Shown here: positions 43,412-52,006 of the stretch, in pieces
How positions within the stretch are numbered: the stretch's first letter is position 1
Layout: every line of letters starts with the position of its first letter
Assembly: GCF_013868135.1 (NCBI RefSeq)
Contig: NZ_JACEMU010000004.1
Span: 1 to 64,000 of the forward strand
Direction: 5' to 3'
DNA: 64,000 nucleotides
Source of the DNA: Paracoccus sp. S1E-3
GTDB taxonomy: Bacteria > Pseudomonadota > Alphaproteobacteria > Rhodobacterales > Rhodobacteraceae
Notes under the pieces: model-generated
The model's input: only the letters and a program-made list of their open reading frames with translations
Told to the model about the DNA's origin: nothing
Databases searched by the model: none
Translations under genes and position numbers: made by a program

Positions 43412-44507
43412 CATCCATCCCCGCCGGATCGTCCACGTCACCGAGGCCCCCTTGGGCGGCGTCGTCACTTATCTGGAGGAACTGCTGGCGCTGCAGATCG
43501 CGACCATGCCCGCGACCGCCATCGACCTGATCACGCCCGCGGTCAATCGTCCGGCGCTGGAACATCTTCAGGGGCCGAATTTCACCCTCATCGACTATCC
43601 GATGCGGCGCGGCTCGAAAAAGGATCTGGCCGCGCTCGGGCTGCGCACGATCGGCCATCTGCGCCGCACCCGGCCCGAGATCCTGCATATCCATTCGACC
43701 TTCGCCGGGGCGGCGGTCCGGGGGCTGGATCCGCTGATCCCGCGCGGCTGCCGCACCATCTATTGCCCGCATGGCTGGGCGTTTTCGCGTGAAGGCAGCG
43801 GGCGCGGCCAGAAGCTGGTGGCGCAGGTCGAACGGCTGCTGAGCAGGGTCACCGACCGGATCGTCTGCATCTCCGATTACGAGCGCCGCGCGGCGCTGGA
43901 AATCGGCATCGCCCCGGAAAAGCTGGTGGTCATCGACAATGGCGTCAGCCCCCGCCCCGAAGCGGCCGCCCGGCCCCCCCGCGCCGACGGCAAGTTGCTG
44001 ATCGCCTTCGCCGGCCGTTTCGACCGCCAGAAAGGCTATGACACCTTCCTTGAGGTGATGCGCCGGCTGGGCGACAGGGCCCATGCGCAGGCGATCGGCA
44101 GCGCCATCGTCTCGGCCGAGGCGCTGCCCGCGCCGCCCCCCAATGTCGAATTGCTGGGATGGCAACCGCGCGAGAAGGTGTTCGACCTGTTCGCGCGTGC
44201 CGATCTGCTGCTGGTGCCCTCGCGCTGGGAAGGTTTCGGCCTCGTTGCGGTCGAGGCAATGCAGGCGGGTCTGCCGGTCTTCGCCAGCCGGGTGGGTGGG
44301 TTGCAGGATGTCGTTGCGGACGGCCGCACCGGACGGCTGTTCACCCCCGATGCGGTCGGCGAAATCGTGGCGCTGATCGAAGGCACGACGCCCGAGCAGT
44401 TGCGCGAATATGGGCGGCGGGGGCTGGAACGCTATCGCGAACGCTATACCGCCGACCGCATGGCGCGCGAGATGGCGGCGCTCTACCGCGAGGTCACCTC
44501 GGGGTAG
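43398..44507 (+). CDS. Glycosyltransferase family 4
   Basis: 369-residue GT-B fold retaining transferase. N-terminal PLGGVVTYLEELLALQ and C-terminal donor site IAFAGRFDRQKGYDTFLEVM, SRWEGFGLVAVEAMQAGLPVFAS (the ExFGLxxxEA-like motif). It transfers a sugar from a nucleotide donor. It overlaps the preceding GT2 by 14 nt and is convergent with the RTX hydrolase gene. Confidence 0.92.
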   Translation: MAAPDIHPRRIVHVTEAPLGGVVTYLEELLALQIATMPATAIDLITPAVNRPALEHLQGPNFTLIDYPMRRGSKKDLAALGLRTIGHLRRTRPEILHIHSTFAGAAVRGLDPLIPRGCRTIYCPHGWAFSREGSGRGQKLVAQVERLLSRVTDRIVCISDYERRAALEIGIAPEKLVVIDNGVSPRPEAAARPPRADGKLLIAFAGRFDRQKGYDTFLEVMRRLGDRAHAQAIGSAIVSAEALPAPPPNVELLGWQPREKVFDLFARADLLLVPSRWEGFGLVAVEAMQAGLPVFASRVGGLQDVVADGRTGRLFTPDAVGEIVALIEGTTPEQLREYGRRGLERYRERYTADRMAREMAALYREVTSG

Positions 44508-44523
44508 GCGCCACCGCCGTCGC

Positions 44524-46014
44524 TTACAGCAGGAAATCGTCCACGCTCATGTTGTGGACGCCGGTCAACAGGATGTTGAGGTCGTATTTTCCGTCGCCGT
44601 TCAGGTCGGCCTGCACATAGGTCTTGTTATAGACCCGGTCGATATAGACCCCCAGATCACCCGCCTCCTTCAGATATTTGCCGCCAATGAAGGTGAAGGC
44701 CTGGTTGCCGGCAAGATTGGCATTGGCGTCGATCGCCGACAGATCCAGCACATCGCCGCTCGAGGTGAGGAAGTCGTTGATCCGGTCACGCCCCTGGGTG
44801 TCGGTGAAGACAAACACATCCGCGCCCGACCCTCCGGACAGAACGTCATCGCCTGGGCCGCCCACGAGCATATCGATCCCGTCGCCACCATTCAGGTGGT
44901 CGACGCCATCGCCGCCCAGCAGCAGGTCATCGCCGCCATTGCCGCGCAGGGTGTCGTTGCCGCCCAGGCCCTCGAGGCGGTTGTTCTCATTATTGCCGGT
45001 CAGCAATTCGCCGCGTCCGGTCCCGATCTGCACGTTGGCCACACCGGCCTGAAGGCCGGTGGTAGGGGTGTTGTTGTCCTGATTCCCCAGCGTGGCATAG
45101 GTCGAATAGGCCGCCTTGCGGTTGCCCCAGGAATCCAGCAGCCCGAAGCCGGCATCGATCGCTGAATCCTGATAGCTGAACCACATGATCGGGCCGGCCC
45201 AGCTGAGGTTCTTGGCCAGAGCCACCGATTCACTCAGGACCTGCGCCTGTTCGGCCGCGGACACCGTCACCCCGCTGCCCGAGGTGGGGGCGCCCATCTC
45301 GGTCATCCAGACCTGCTTGTCCGCATCGCCATTGGCCAGCATGGTCCCGCGAATGCCGGTTTCCATGATCTCCCAGCCGTTCCAGGCGGCGTTGTTGCTG
45401 GGCATCAGCGGATAGGTATAGGGGTGATACCCGACGGCATCGAAATAGTCGCCGCCACCATTGGCATAAACCTGCTGAAGGTAATCGACCGCGCCCCACA
45501 TGCCGCTGCCGGTGGAGGGGACTGCCGCCAGGCCGCCGGTGATGACGGTGTCATCGGCATCGACGGCCTTGATCGCGGTATAGGTCTGCTTCAGCGCTGC
45601 GGCATAATCGGCCGGGGTGACGCCATGCTTGTTCTGCTCGTTCAGGATCTCCCAGTGGTTGACCTTGTCGCCATAGCGCTCGGCCGCGGCACGGGCGAAA
45701 TCCGCTAACGCCTTCTGAGATTCGGAGGTCGACAGCGTCTTGTCCAACCATTTGGGCACATTGTTGAAAACGGCCAACACCTCCATGCCGGCACTGTCGA
45801 TGGCGTTGAAGACCTTGTCCACCAGCTTCCAGTTATATCCCCCGTTCTTGGTCGGCTGGACGAGATCCCAGTGAATGTCCAGACGCACCCAATCGACCCC
45901 CAGTTTTGCGTAGTCGGCCAGTTCGGCGTTCATGTCGGCGGTGGAACTGCCCAGCAGCTCGCCAAAGGGTGTTGCCATTCCCAACTGTCCCGAGGTGACT
46001 TTTGTTATTGCCAT
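44524..46014 (-). CDS. Glycoside hydrolase with C-terminal RTX repeats (type I secreted)
   Basis: 496 residues without an N-terminal signal peptide. A (beta/alpha)8 glycosidase domain of the GH5/GH39-like clan spans residues 10-310, with acid/base Glu126 in WEILNEQN and nucleophile Glu239 in WMTEMGAPT. Residues 338-400 hold nonapeptide calcium repeats (GGNDTLRGNGGDD, LLGGDGVDHLNGGDG and similar), then a C-terminal region typical of type I secretion substrates. Its TolC/ABC exporter is not in the window. It is a paralogue of the hydrolase at 46103-47173. A polysaccharide lyase or depolymerase role for the local exopolysaccharide is inferred. Confidence 0.9.
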   Translation of the reverse strand: MAITKVTSGQLGMATPFGELLGSSTADMNAELADYAKLGVDWVRLDIHWDLVQPTKNGGYNWKLVDKVFNAIDSAGMEVLAVFNNVPKWLDKTLSTSESQKALADFARAAAERYGDKVNHWEILNEQNKHGVTPADYAAALKQTYTAIKAVDADDTVITGGLAAVPSTGSGMWGAVDYLQQVYANGGGDYFDAVGYHPYTYPLMPSNNAAWNGWEIMETGIRGTMLANGDADKQVWMTEMGAPTSGSGVTVSAAEQAQVLSESVALAKNLSWAGPIMWFSYQDSAIDAGFGLLDSWGNRKAAYSTYATLGNQDNNTPTTGLQAGVANVQIGTGRGELLTGNNENNRLEGLGGNDTLRGNGGDDLLLGGDGVDHLNGGDGIDMLVGGPGDDVLSGGSGADVFVFTDTQGRDRINDFLTSSGDVLDLSAIDANANLAGNQAFTFIGGKYLKEAGDLGVYIDRVYNKTYVQADLNGDGKYDLNILLTGVHNMSVDDFLL

Positions 46015-46102
46015 TTGTCGCTATCCATTCCGATTGAAATCCGGCCCGAGCCTCCTCGCGCCGGCGCAACCGTAGAATGCGGCAAACTTCAGGCCACAAC
46101 CC

Positions 46103-47173
46103 TTAGTTCTTAAAATTGTCTCGATAGGCGCGCCAAGCAGGTTTTCGCCGACTTTTTTCGTCGAGAATCCCGAACCAGTGCTCATTATTGCCGACGTCGT
46201 TTCCGAGGTCGCGATAGCCGTACCAGAACAGCGGGCCGGCCCAGCCCGATTCGCGTGCCAGACGGACGCCTTGGCGCAGGGTTTCAGCCTGTTCTTCCTC
46301 GCTGACGCCGCCATTGCCCTCGTTGGTCGGGGCGCCGAATTCGGTGATCCAGATCGGCTTGTCGCCATCGCCGTTGCGGATCATCACCTGACGCAGCGGT
46401 CCGCTCATGATCCCCCAGCCGTTCCAGCGCCAATCGGCATCTGGCGTGTCGGGATAGCTGTAGGGGTGATAGGCGACCGCATCGAAGGCGTCGCCGCCCC
46501 CGGCGTCATAGACGCCTTGCAGGAAATCCGGCGCAGTATAGTGCTGGATGTTGAAGGGCGGCCCGGTCCATCGCGCCGCGGCCATTCCGCCAAGGATCAC
46601 CGTCGCCTCGGGGTCCTGTGCCTTGATGGCGCGATGGGCGGCGATCAGCAGCGCCGCATAGGCGGCGGGATCGGGATGCGGGGGCCAGTTGCCGGCCAGG
46701 TTCGGCTCGTTCCAGATTTCCCAGACCCGCACGCCGCGCGGCTTGTAGCGTTGCACGGCCGCCGTCAGGAACCGGCCAAAACTGTCGGGATTGACCGGGG
46801 TCGAGGCGCCGTCGCGGTCCTTCTTGGCCCAGTCGGGCGTGGTGCCGACCACCGGCAACAGCTCGATGCCGAATTCCTGCGCAAGATCCAGGACATGATC
46901 GGTTTCGGACCAGTCATAGCTACCCGGCCCCTTGGCCTGCACATCGGCCCAGTAGATGTCGGTGCGCAGCCAGCGCACGCCGAGCTCGGCGAAATCGGCG
47001 AATTCTGCGCGCAGATCCGCCTCGTCACGGCCCCGCAGCGTATCCAGCCCGACGGCCAGACCCGCTGTGCCGGCTGCGACGGGCGCATCCTGCGCCGTCG
47101 CGGGCAGGGCGGTGAGGATGGCCATCATCAACGCGGCGCAAAGCTGCGCGAAAACAGGGGGGACGACGGACAT
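46103..47173 (-). CDS. Secreted glycoside hydrolase (GH5/GH39-like)
   Basis: 356 residues with a Sec signal peptide (residues 1-27, ending LPATAQ). The catalytic barrel has acid/base Glu156 in WEIWNEPNLAG and nucleophile Glu278 in WITEFGAPT, and shares long similarity with the neighbouring RTX hydrolase (DAVAYHPYSYP, SGWAGPLFWY). It lacks the RTX tail, so it should stay in the periplasm or be released by another route. Likely substrate: the exopolysaccharide or its repeat unit. Confidence 0.9.
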   Translation of the reverse strand: MSVVPPVFAQLCAALMMAILTALPATAQDAPVAAGTAGLAVGLDTLRGRDEADLRAEFADFAELGVRWLRTDIYWADVQAKGPGSYDWSETDHVLDLAQEFGIELLPVVGTTPDWAKKDRDGASTPVNPDSFGRFLTAAVQRYKPRGVRVWEIWNEPNLAGNWPPHPDPAAYAALLIAAHRAIKAQDPEATVILGGMAAARWTGPPFNIQHYTAPDFLQGVYDAGGGDAFDAVAYHPYSYPDTPDADWRWNGWGIMSGPLRQVMIRNGDGDKPIWITEFGAPTNEGNGGVSEEEQAETLRQGVRLARESGWAGPLFWYGYRDLGNDVGNNEHWFGILDEKSRRKPAWRAYRDNFKN

Positions 47174-47215
47174 GCAGGCATCCTTTCCGCGGTCACGGCT
47201 CAGGCGGCCAGCCTG

Positions 47216-48253
47216 TCAGAGAAAGCGCACCCGGCGCAACCGGCGCATGACCCCGGTTTCGCGATGCAGCTGGCCAGACCGGAGCAGCAGCTTGTGGACG
47301 ATGTTGCGGCGCTTAAATCCCGGCGGGATTGGGACCGGAACTGCCCCGCCGACCGGCACCCATTCCTGCCGGTCGATCCCCGATTCCGCATCCAGCGCCT
47401 CGACCGCGTCGAGCCAGGCCGAAACGATGGTACCCGCGCTGCGCCGCGCCCAGGCCGGCACACCTTCGGGCGGCTCGACCCAGGGGTTGGTGTTGATCTC
47501 GAACAGTTGCGGGCGGCCGTCGACCACCGCGTAATCGGCGCGGCCATAGTCGATCCGGGTCACGTCGAAGGCGCGCCGCAGCGCGTCGCGATCCTCGGTT
47601 CCGGTCAGGAAGGCCAGTTCGATCTCGGGTTGAGCGACGCCTTCGGGGTTGGAATATTCCCCCTTGCAGACCCAGTTGCGGCTGACATCGCGCGCGGCCG
47701 GGAAAAGCCGGTCGCCCACGCGCATGTAGGAGCGCTTTTCGTGCAGCCCCTCGGCATTGCGGGCGTCGATATATTCGGTGATGGCAAAGCCATCCGGGCT
47801 GTTCAGCGCGGCCACGGCGCGGTCCAGTTCCGCCGCATCGCCGATCAGGGTCGAGCGCGGCCCCTCGTGATCCTGCATTCCACGCAGAAAGACCGGATAG
47901 CGCAGATCCTCGGGCGGCGCGGTCACGGGCATCACCCGGAAGCCGTTGATGCCCGCCTCCCACAGCCGTTGCATGATGGTCAGCCGGTCGACGATGCGGT
48001 CGGGACGGTTCAGGATCCGCGTGCCCGGCATGGCCTTTTCCAGCTGGGCGATGCGCAGCGGTGTGGCGGCCAGCCGGTCGGGGGTCAGCCGCTCGATGTC
48101 CAGGAAAAGGTAGGTTGCGCGCGGCAGTTCCGGGAGCGACAGGAACTCGCCGTAGGAGAGGATGAACATCCGGCCATGCAGGGGGTGGTGACGGGTCTCC
48201 AACACGTCCCGCACGGCGTATTGATGTTCTTCAGATATGATGAAGGCCAGCAA
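47216..48253 (-). CDS. ATP-grasp-like protein of the polysaccharide locus
   Basis: 345 residues with a C-terminal ATP-grasp core: RADYAVVDGRPQLFEINTNPWVE carries the Asp/Glu/Asn metal ligands, VFLRGMQDHEGPRST and AITEYIDARNAEGLHEKRSYMRV the central strand and nucleotide loop. Upstream is a pre-ATP-grasp domain (FIISEEHQYAVRDVLETRH). Such enzymes ligate a carboxylate to an amine or thiol. It is 25 bp downstream of the flippase gene. No ATG fits the conserved start; TTG at 48253 was chosen tentatively. The substrate, perhaps an amino acid added to a sugar, is unknown. Confidence 0.8.
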   Translation of the reverse strand: MLAFIISEEHQYAVRDVLETRHHPLHGRMFILSYGEFLSLPELPRATYLFLDIERLTPDRLAATPLRIAQLEKAMPGTRILNRPDRIVDRLTIMQRLWEAGINGFRVMPVTAPPEDLRYPVFLRGMQDHEGPRSTLIGDAAELDRAVAALNSPDGFAITEYIDARNAEGLHEKRSYMRVGDRLFPAARDVSRNWVCKGEYSNPEGVAQPEIELAFLTGTEDRDALRRAFDVTRIDYGRADYAVVDGRPQLFEINTNPWVEPPEGVPAWARRSAGTIVSAWLDAVEALDAESGIDRQEWVPVGGAVPVPIPPGFKRRNIVHKLLLRSGQLHRETGVMRRLRRVRFL

Positions 48254-48278
48254 GGGATAGCTCTGACTTGGTAAAACA

Positions 48279-49748
48279 CTAGCGACTGCGCAGCAGCCGG
48301 ACGAAGTCGCGCATGCAGCGCGGACAGACAACCGTCATGATGAGCGGATAGACCACTACCCCCGCCAAGACAATGCCTGCAAGCCCCAAACCCGAGACCT
48401 GTGGCCTGTCCGATGACAGGAACAGCCAGTGCAGGATGGCCGCCATGAGCAGCGAACCGATCCAGATCCGAACGATCTCGATCAGGGCGGTTTTCAGCGC
48501 GCGCCCCGAGATCGGCAGCGCCAGCGCCAGCGCGATCAACACCTTGGCGGCCTCATAGGTGATGAAGGCGATGCCGACCGTCTGGCCGAGGCCCGCCCAG
48601 GCGCTGAGCAGGAACGCCGCGACCATGGCGAGCAGCGACAGCGTGCTGCCGTAAAGGCCGTATTCCGGCCGCCCCAAGGCCGAATAGCCCGAATAATAGA
48701 AGTTGAACGGCAGCGAAAAGGCCACCGCCAGACAGAGCATCTGCGACAGCGGGATCGAGGATTCCCAGCCCGGACCGACCAGCATCGGCAGTAGCACCGG
48801 CGAGACCACGGCCAGGCCGACGAAGGCCGGGATGATGAAGAAGCCGGTATCGGCGGTAATCTCGGCCGCCTTGACGGTCAGCTTGCGCGCATCCGTCTGC
48901 AGCCGGACCAGCACCGAGAAGGCGAGGTTGTGCCCCACGCTCAGAAGCGCCGAACGCAGCGGATCGACGATGCGCAGCGCGATGTTCAGCATTCCCAGCA
49001 CCGCCTGCCCGAAATAGGCGTTGATCAGGAAGGACAGCGTCGCAGGACCGGCATTGGTGACGCCCACATCGGCAAGATGCAGCCAGGAAAAGCGGAACAG
49101 TTCGCGAAAACGCGCCGGATGCCAGCGCATCGGGATCCAGATCCGCTGGCCGCGCCATTTCATCGCCGTCAGGGCCAGGACCGGGAAGAAGACATTGGGC
49201 AGCAGCCGCTGCAGGATCAGCGAATAGACACCCCAGCCGGCAAAGGCCGCCAGCACCGCAAAACCGCTGCCCAGCACCGTGCTGAGCGCATTGCAGACCG
49301 ACAGGTCGACAAAGCGGCGATGCCGCCGCGCGATCGCGCGCGCGACCGCGCCGGGGCCCTGCGCGAACAGCAGCAGGCTGCCCGCCACCAGCGCCAGCGC
49401 AAAGCCGGGCGCGTCCGACAGCCGCTCGATCACCGGACCGAGCAACGCCGAAAACGCCACCGAGATCGCTGTCAGCACCGCCGAGACGAACAGCGAGGTT
49501 TCCAGATGGCTGGTATAGAGCTTGCGGCGTTGGGCCAGCGATTCCTCGAAGGGAAGGCCGATGAAGGCGGACATGATCGTGGTCACGCCCAGCACGAGGC
49601 TGGCGAGGCCAAATTCCTCGGCGGTCAGAATCCGTGCCACCACCATGGTGCTGGCCAACTGCACGGCCAGCCGGGTGATGGTATCGGCGGCAGAGGCGCC
49701 AATCCACAGCTTGAAACTCGCCATCATTAACCTCAACAAATCACGCAT
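48279..49748 (-). CDS. Oligosaccharide flippase (Wzx-like, MOP superfamily)
   Basis: 489-residue polytopic protein of the polysaccharide biosynthesis/MATE-like flippase family. About 12-14 hydrophobic helices are seen, with a conserved N-terminal helix-turn (SAADTITRLAVQLASTMVVARILTAEEFG). It should move the undecaprenyl-linked repeat to the periplasm for polymerisation. ATG at 49748 was kept; ATG-ATG eight codons inside, with GAGG nearby, is an alternative. The gene starts a transcript with the ATP-grasp gene and perhaps the hydrolases. Confidence 0.88.
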   Translation of the reverse strand: MRDLLRLMMASFKLWIGASAADTITRLAVQLASTMVVARILTAEEFGLASLVLGVTTIMSAFIGLPFEESLAQRRKLYTSHLETSLFVSAVLTAISVAFSALLGPVIERLSDAPGFALALVAGSLLLFAQGPGAVARAIARRHRRFVDLSVCNALSTVLGSGFAVLAAFAGWGVYSLILQRLLPNVFFPVLALTAMKWRGQRIWIPMRWHPARFRELFRFSWLHLADVGVTNAGPATLSFLINAYFGQAVLGMLNIALRIVDPLRSALLSVGHNLAFSVLVRLQTDARKLTVKAAEITADTGFFIIPAFVGLAVVSPVLLPMLVGPGWESSIPLSQMLCLAVAFSLPFNFYYSGYSALGRPEYGLYGSTLSLLAMVAAFLLSAWAGLGQTVGIAFITYEAAKVLIALALALPISGRALKTALIEIVRIWIGSLLMAAILHWLFLSSDRPQVSGLGLAGIVLAGVVVYPLIMTVVCPRCMRDFVRLLRSR

Positions 49749-50165
49749 CTCTTGCAGTCAATTCCATGGCGGCACAAGGGCGGCGCGCTCACGCCGGTTC
49801 GGGTCCGGGACAACCGACGCGCGAGACGTGCAACCACCGGTCTGTGACGAAAGAACAATTTTTCGCCAGACGGGTTGCAGGTATGGAAATTCCGCCCAAA
49901 TGCGGATCATCTCGGGTCAGAAATTCCGTTCCCCGACACCGGAGAAATTCCGCTTATGACCGCGAAACCTTGCGGCGGACATGGCAAGTATGAGGCAGCA
50001 AGTACCGGTGCGGCGGAAATCTCATTGGCAGCACGCCATCTCTGCCGGTGGACTGATGTCCGGACAGAGCGGCGTCACGGTCGCGTCGCTGTGGGGCAAT
50101 TCCCCGCCTGCCGGATGCGGGCGGATATGGGCGATCTGTGGGTGAAATCTACCGGGTCCAGCAAA
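49749..50165. other. Non-coding gap upstream of wzx-like gene and isomerase-like gene
   Basis: About 420 bp separating the divergent flippase and sugar-isomerase-like genes. No gene is supported. It should contain the promoter of the polysaccharide transcript at its left end and the LacI-type operators listed next at its right end. Confidence 0.5.
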
Positions 50166-50179
50166 TGTAATCCTTTTCA
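50166..50179 (+). promoter_or_regulatory. Candidate LacI-family operator A
   Basis: TGTAATCCTTTTCA. Imperfect palindrome of the TGNAA-N4-TTNCA form, centred 21 bp from the second site and about 75 bp before the isomerase-like ATG. Confidence 0.5.
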
Positions 50180-50186
50180 TGTGAAA

Positions 50187-50200
50187 TGAAATCCTTTACA
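50187..50200 (+). promoter_or_regulatory. Candidate LacI-family operator B
   Basis: TGAAATCCTTTACA. It has the same pattern as site A and lies exactly 21 bp downstream (two helical turns), so both could be bound on one face of the DNA. Confidence 0.5.
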
Positions 50201-50247
50201 TACATCCTCGCGCCTCCGGGGGAGGAGGTGGATCAAGGGAGATTTAG

Positions 50248-51126
50248 ATGACGAAATCCATGCTTACCCTGCGCGGCCTGCTCGCGGGCACCTCGATGCT
50301 GGCGGTCTCGGTTCTGGGGACTGCGCCGGTTGCGGCGCAGGACCGCGACACCGGCACGCTGCCGATCGCGGTGCAGATGTACACGCTGCGCGATTCCGGC
50401 ACGCTGGATGACCAATTGGCGGCCGTTCAGGCCGCGGGCGTGACGGCGGTGGAAACCGTCGGCATGCAGGATACCGACGCCGAAACGCTGGAGGCGGCGC
50501 TCGACAAGCACGGGATCACGGCGATTTCGACCCATGCCCAACTGGCTGACCTGCGCGACAATCTCGATGCAGTGATCGCCTTCAACAAGGCCATCGGCAA
50601 CACCATCCTGGTGGTCCCCTTCCTGAAGCCCGAGGAGCGTCCGACCGATGCCGCTGGCTGGGCGGCACTCGGGGCCGAACTGAAGGCGATCAGCGACAAG
50701 GTGAAGGCCGAGGGCATGACGCTGGCCTATCACAACCACGATTTCGAGATGGCCCAGTTCGACGGCCTCAGCGCGCTGGAAATCATGATGGAGGCCGCCG
50801 GCCCCGATGTCCTGACCGAGCTTGACCTGGCCTGGGTCGCGCGCGGCGGCTTTGATCCGGCCGAATATCTGGGTCGCTTCGACGGTCGCGTCTTCGCCGT
50901 TCACGCCAAGGACAATGCGCCCACAGGTGAGGCTGCGGATGAAAAAGGCTTCAAGGCGCTGGGTCAGGGCACGCAGGACTGGGCGGCGATCCTGCCCGCG
51001 GCCGAGGCTGCGGGCGTCGATTGGTATATCATCGAACATGACCAGCCGCTGGATGCGCCCGCCGTCGTCAAGACCGGGGCCGAGTTCCTGACCGCAAACC
51101 TGCCTGAAGGCGCCACCCGCCCGTGA
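50248..51126 (+). CDS. Exported sugar phosphate isomerase/epimerase-like TIM barrel protein
   Basis: 292 residues with a Sec signal peptide (LAVSVLGTAPVAAQ, cleavage near residue 30). The mature protein is a xylose isomerase-like TIM barrel (PF01261): VQMYTLRDSGTLDDQLAAVQ, AGVTAVETVG, MTLAYHNHDFEM and WYIIEHDQPLD. Metal ligands are suggested by Glu and the HNH and EHD motifs. Exported members of this family have been reported to act on 3-keto-glycosides, for example as lyases or hydrolases. The gene follows two candidate operators and faces the DUF1080 gene, so the sets share the convergent terminator region. Confidence 0.88.
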   Translation: MTKSMLTLRGLLAGTSMLAVSVLGTAPVAAQDRDTGTLPIAVQMYTLRDSGTLDDQLAAVQAAGVTAVETVGMQDTDAETLEAALDKHGITAISTHAQLADLRDNLDAVIAFNKAIGNTILVVPFLKPEERPTDAAGWAALGAELKAISDKVKAEGMTLAYHNHDFEMAQFDGLSALEIMMEAAGPDVLTELDLAWVARGGFDPAEYLGRFDGRVFAVHAKDNAPTGEAADEKGFKALGQGTQDWAAILPAAEAAGVDWYIIEHDQPLDAPAVVKTGAEFLTANLPEGATRP

Positions 51127-51137
51127 CCCCTCAAAGC

Positions 51138-51167
51138 AAACGGGCCGCGACTGGCGCGGCCCGTTTT
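51138..51167. terminator. Bidirectional terminator between isomerase-like and DUF1080 genes
   Basis: AAACGGGCCGCG pairs with CGCGGCCCGTTT (12 bp) around a 5-nt loop, with T residues after and A residues before. Confidence 0.85.
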
Positions 51168-51184
51168 CGGGTCTCGGATCACGC

Positions 51185-51946
51185 TTACAGCGGACGGACC
51201 CAGATATTGCGATAGCTGACATCGGCATCGTGATCCTGCAGCTTGATCGGTGCGCAATCATGCGCCTTGTAGCTGGGATAGCCGATCCATTCGGTCGGCC
51301 CCTGCAACTGCGCATGGTTCTGCACCACCACGCCATTCTGCATCACCGTGACATAGCCCGGCACGCGCAGGCTGCCATCCTCGGCGAAGATCGGGGCGGT
51401 GAAGATGATGTCATAGGCCTGCCACTCGGCCGGCCCCCGTGAGGCGTTCACCAGCGGCGGATGCTGTTTATAGATCGAGCCTGCCTGACCGTTCACATAG
51501 GTCGGGTTGTCAGCGCTGTCGAGCACCTGCACCTCATAGCGTTCCTGCAGGAAGACGCCGCTATTGCCGCGATCCTGGCCGTTGTGGCCCTGATCGTTCG
51601 GCGGCGCACGCCATTCGATATGCAGCTGCGCATCGCAGAAGCCTTCCTTGGTGCGGATGTCGCCCTTGCCGCGCGCCACCGACAGGGCGCCATCGGCGAC
51701 CAACCATTCGGCGGGGCCGCCCTCGGCCGCTTCCCAGGCGTCCAGGTTGGTGCCGTCAAACAGCACCACCGCATCCGAGGGCGGCTGCCCTTCGGGCGTG
51801 GCCACCAGCGCCGGCACCGGTTCCCAGATCTCGGTCACTTCGGATTTGGCGCGCCGGACCGCCGGGTCCTCGGCATCCTGCGCGAAAGCCGCACCCGCCG
51901 CCACGCCGAACGCCGCGCCAGCTAGAAGCATCTTACTGATTTTCAT
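51185..51946 (-). CDS. DUF1080 protein (3-keto-disaccharide hydrolase family)
   Basis: 253 residues with a Sec signal peptide (residues 1-23, GAAFAQ). The DUF1080 jelly-roll domain (PF06439) is evident in VVLFDGTNLDAWEAAEG, EWLVADGALSVARGKGDIRTKEGF, DAQLHIEWRAP, GNSGVFLQERYEVQVLDS and the HAQLQGPTEWIGYPSY end. Characterised DUF1080 proteins act on 3-keto glycosides, cleaving the glycosidic bond by beta-elimination and hydration. It is the last gene of the minus-strand set 55307-51185, downstream of the subunit 3 gene. Confidence 0.92.
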   Translation of the reverse strand: MKISKMLLAGAAFGVAAGAAFAQDAEDPAVRRAKSEVTEIWEPVPALVATPEGQPPSDAVVLFDGTNLDAWEAAEGGPAEWLVADGALSVARGKGDIRTKEGFCDAQLHIEWRAPPNDQGHNGQDRGNSGVFLQERYEVQVLDSADNPTYVNGQAGSIYKQHPPLVNASRGPAEWQAYDIIFTAPIFAEDGSLRVPGYVTVMQNGVVVQNHAQLQGPTEWIGYPSYKAHDCAPIKLQDHDADVSYRNIWVRPL

Positions 51947-52006
51947 GTGAGATTCCTTGATGGGATGAAGGAAAGACGGCCCCGCACTGCCGGGGCCGTC
52001 ACAGGA

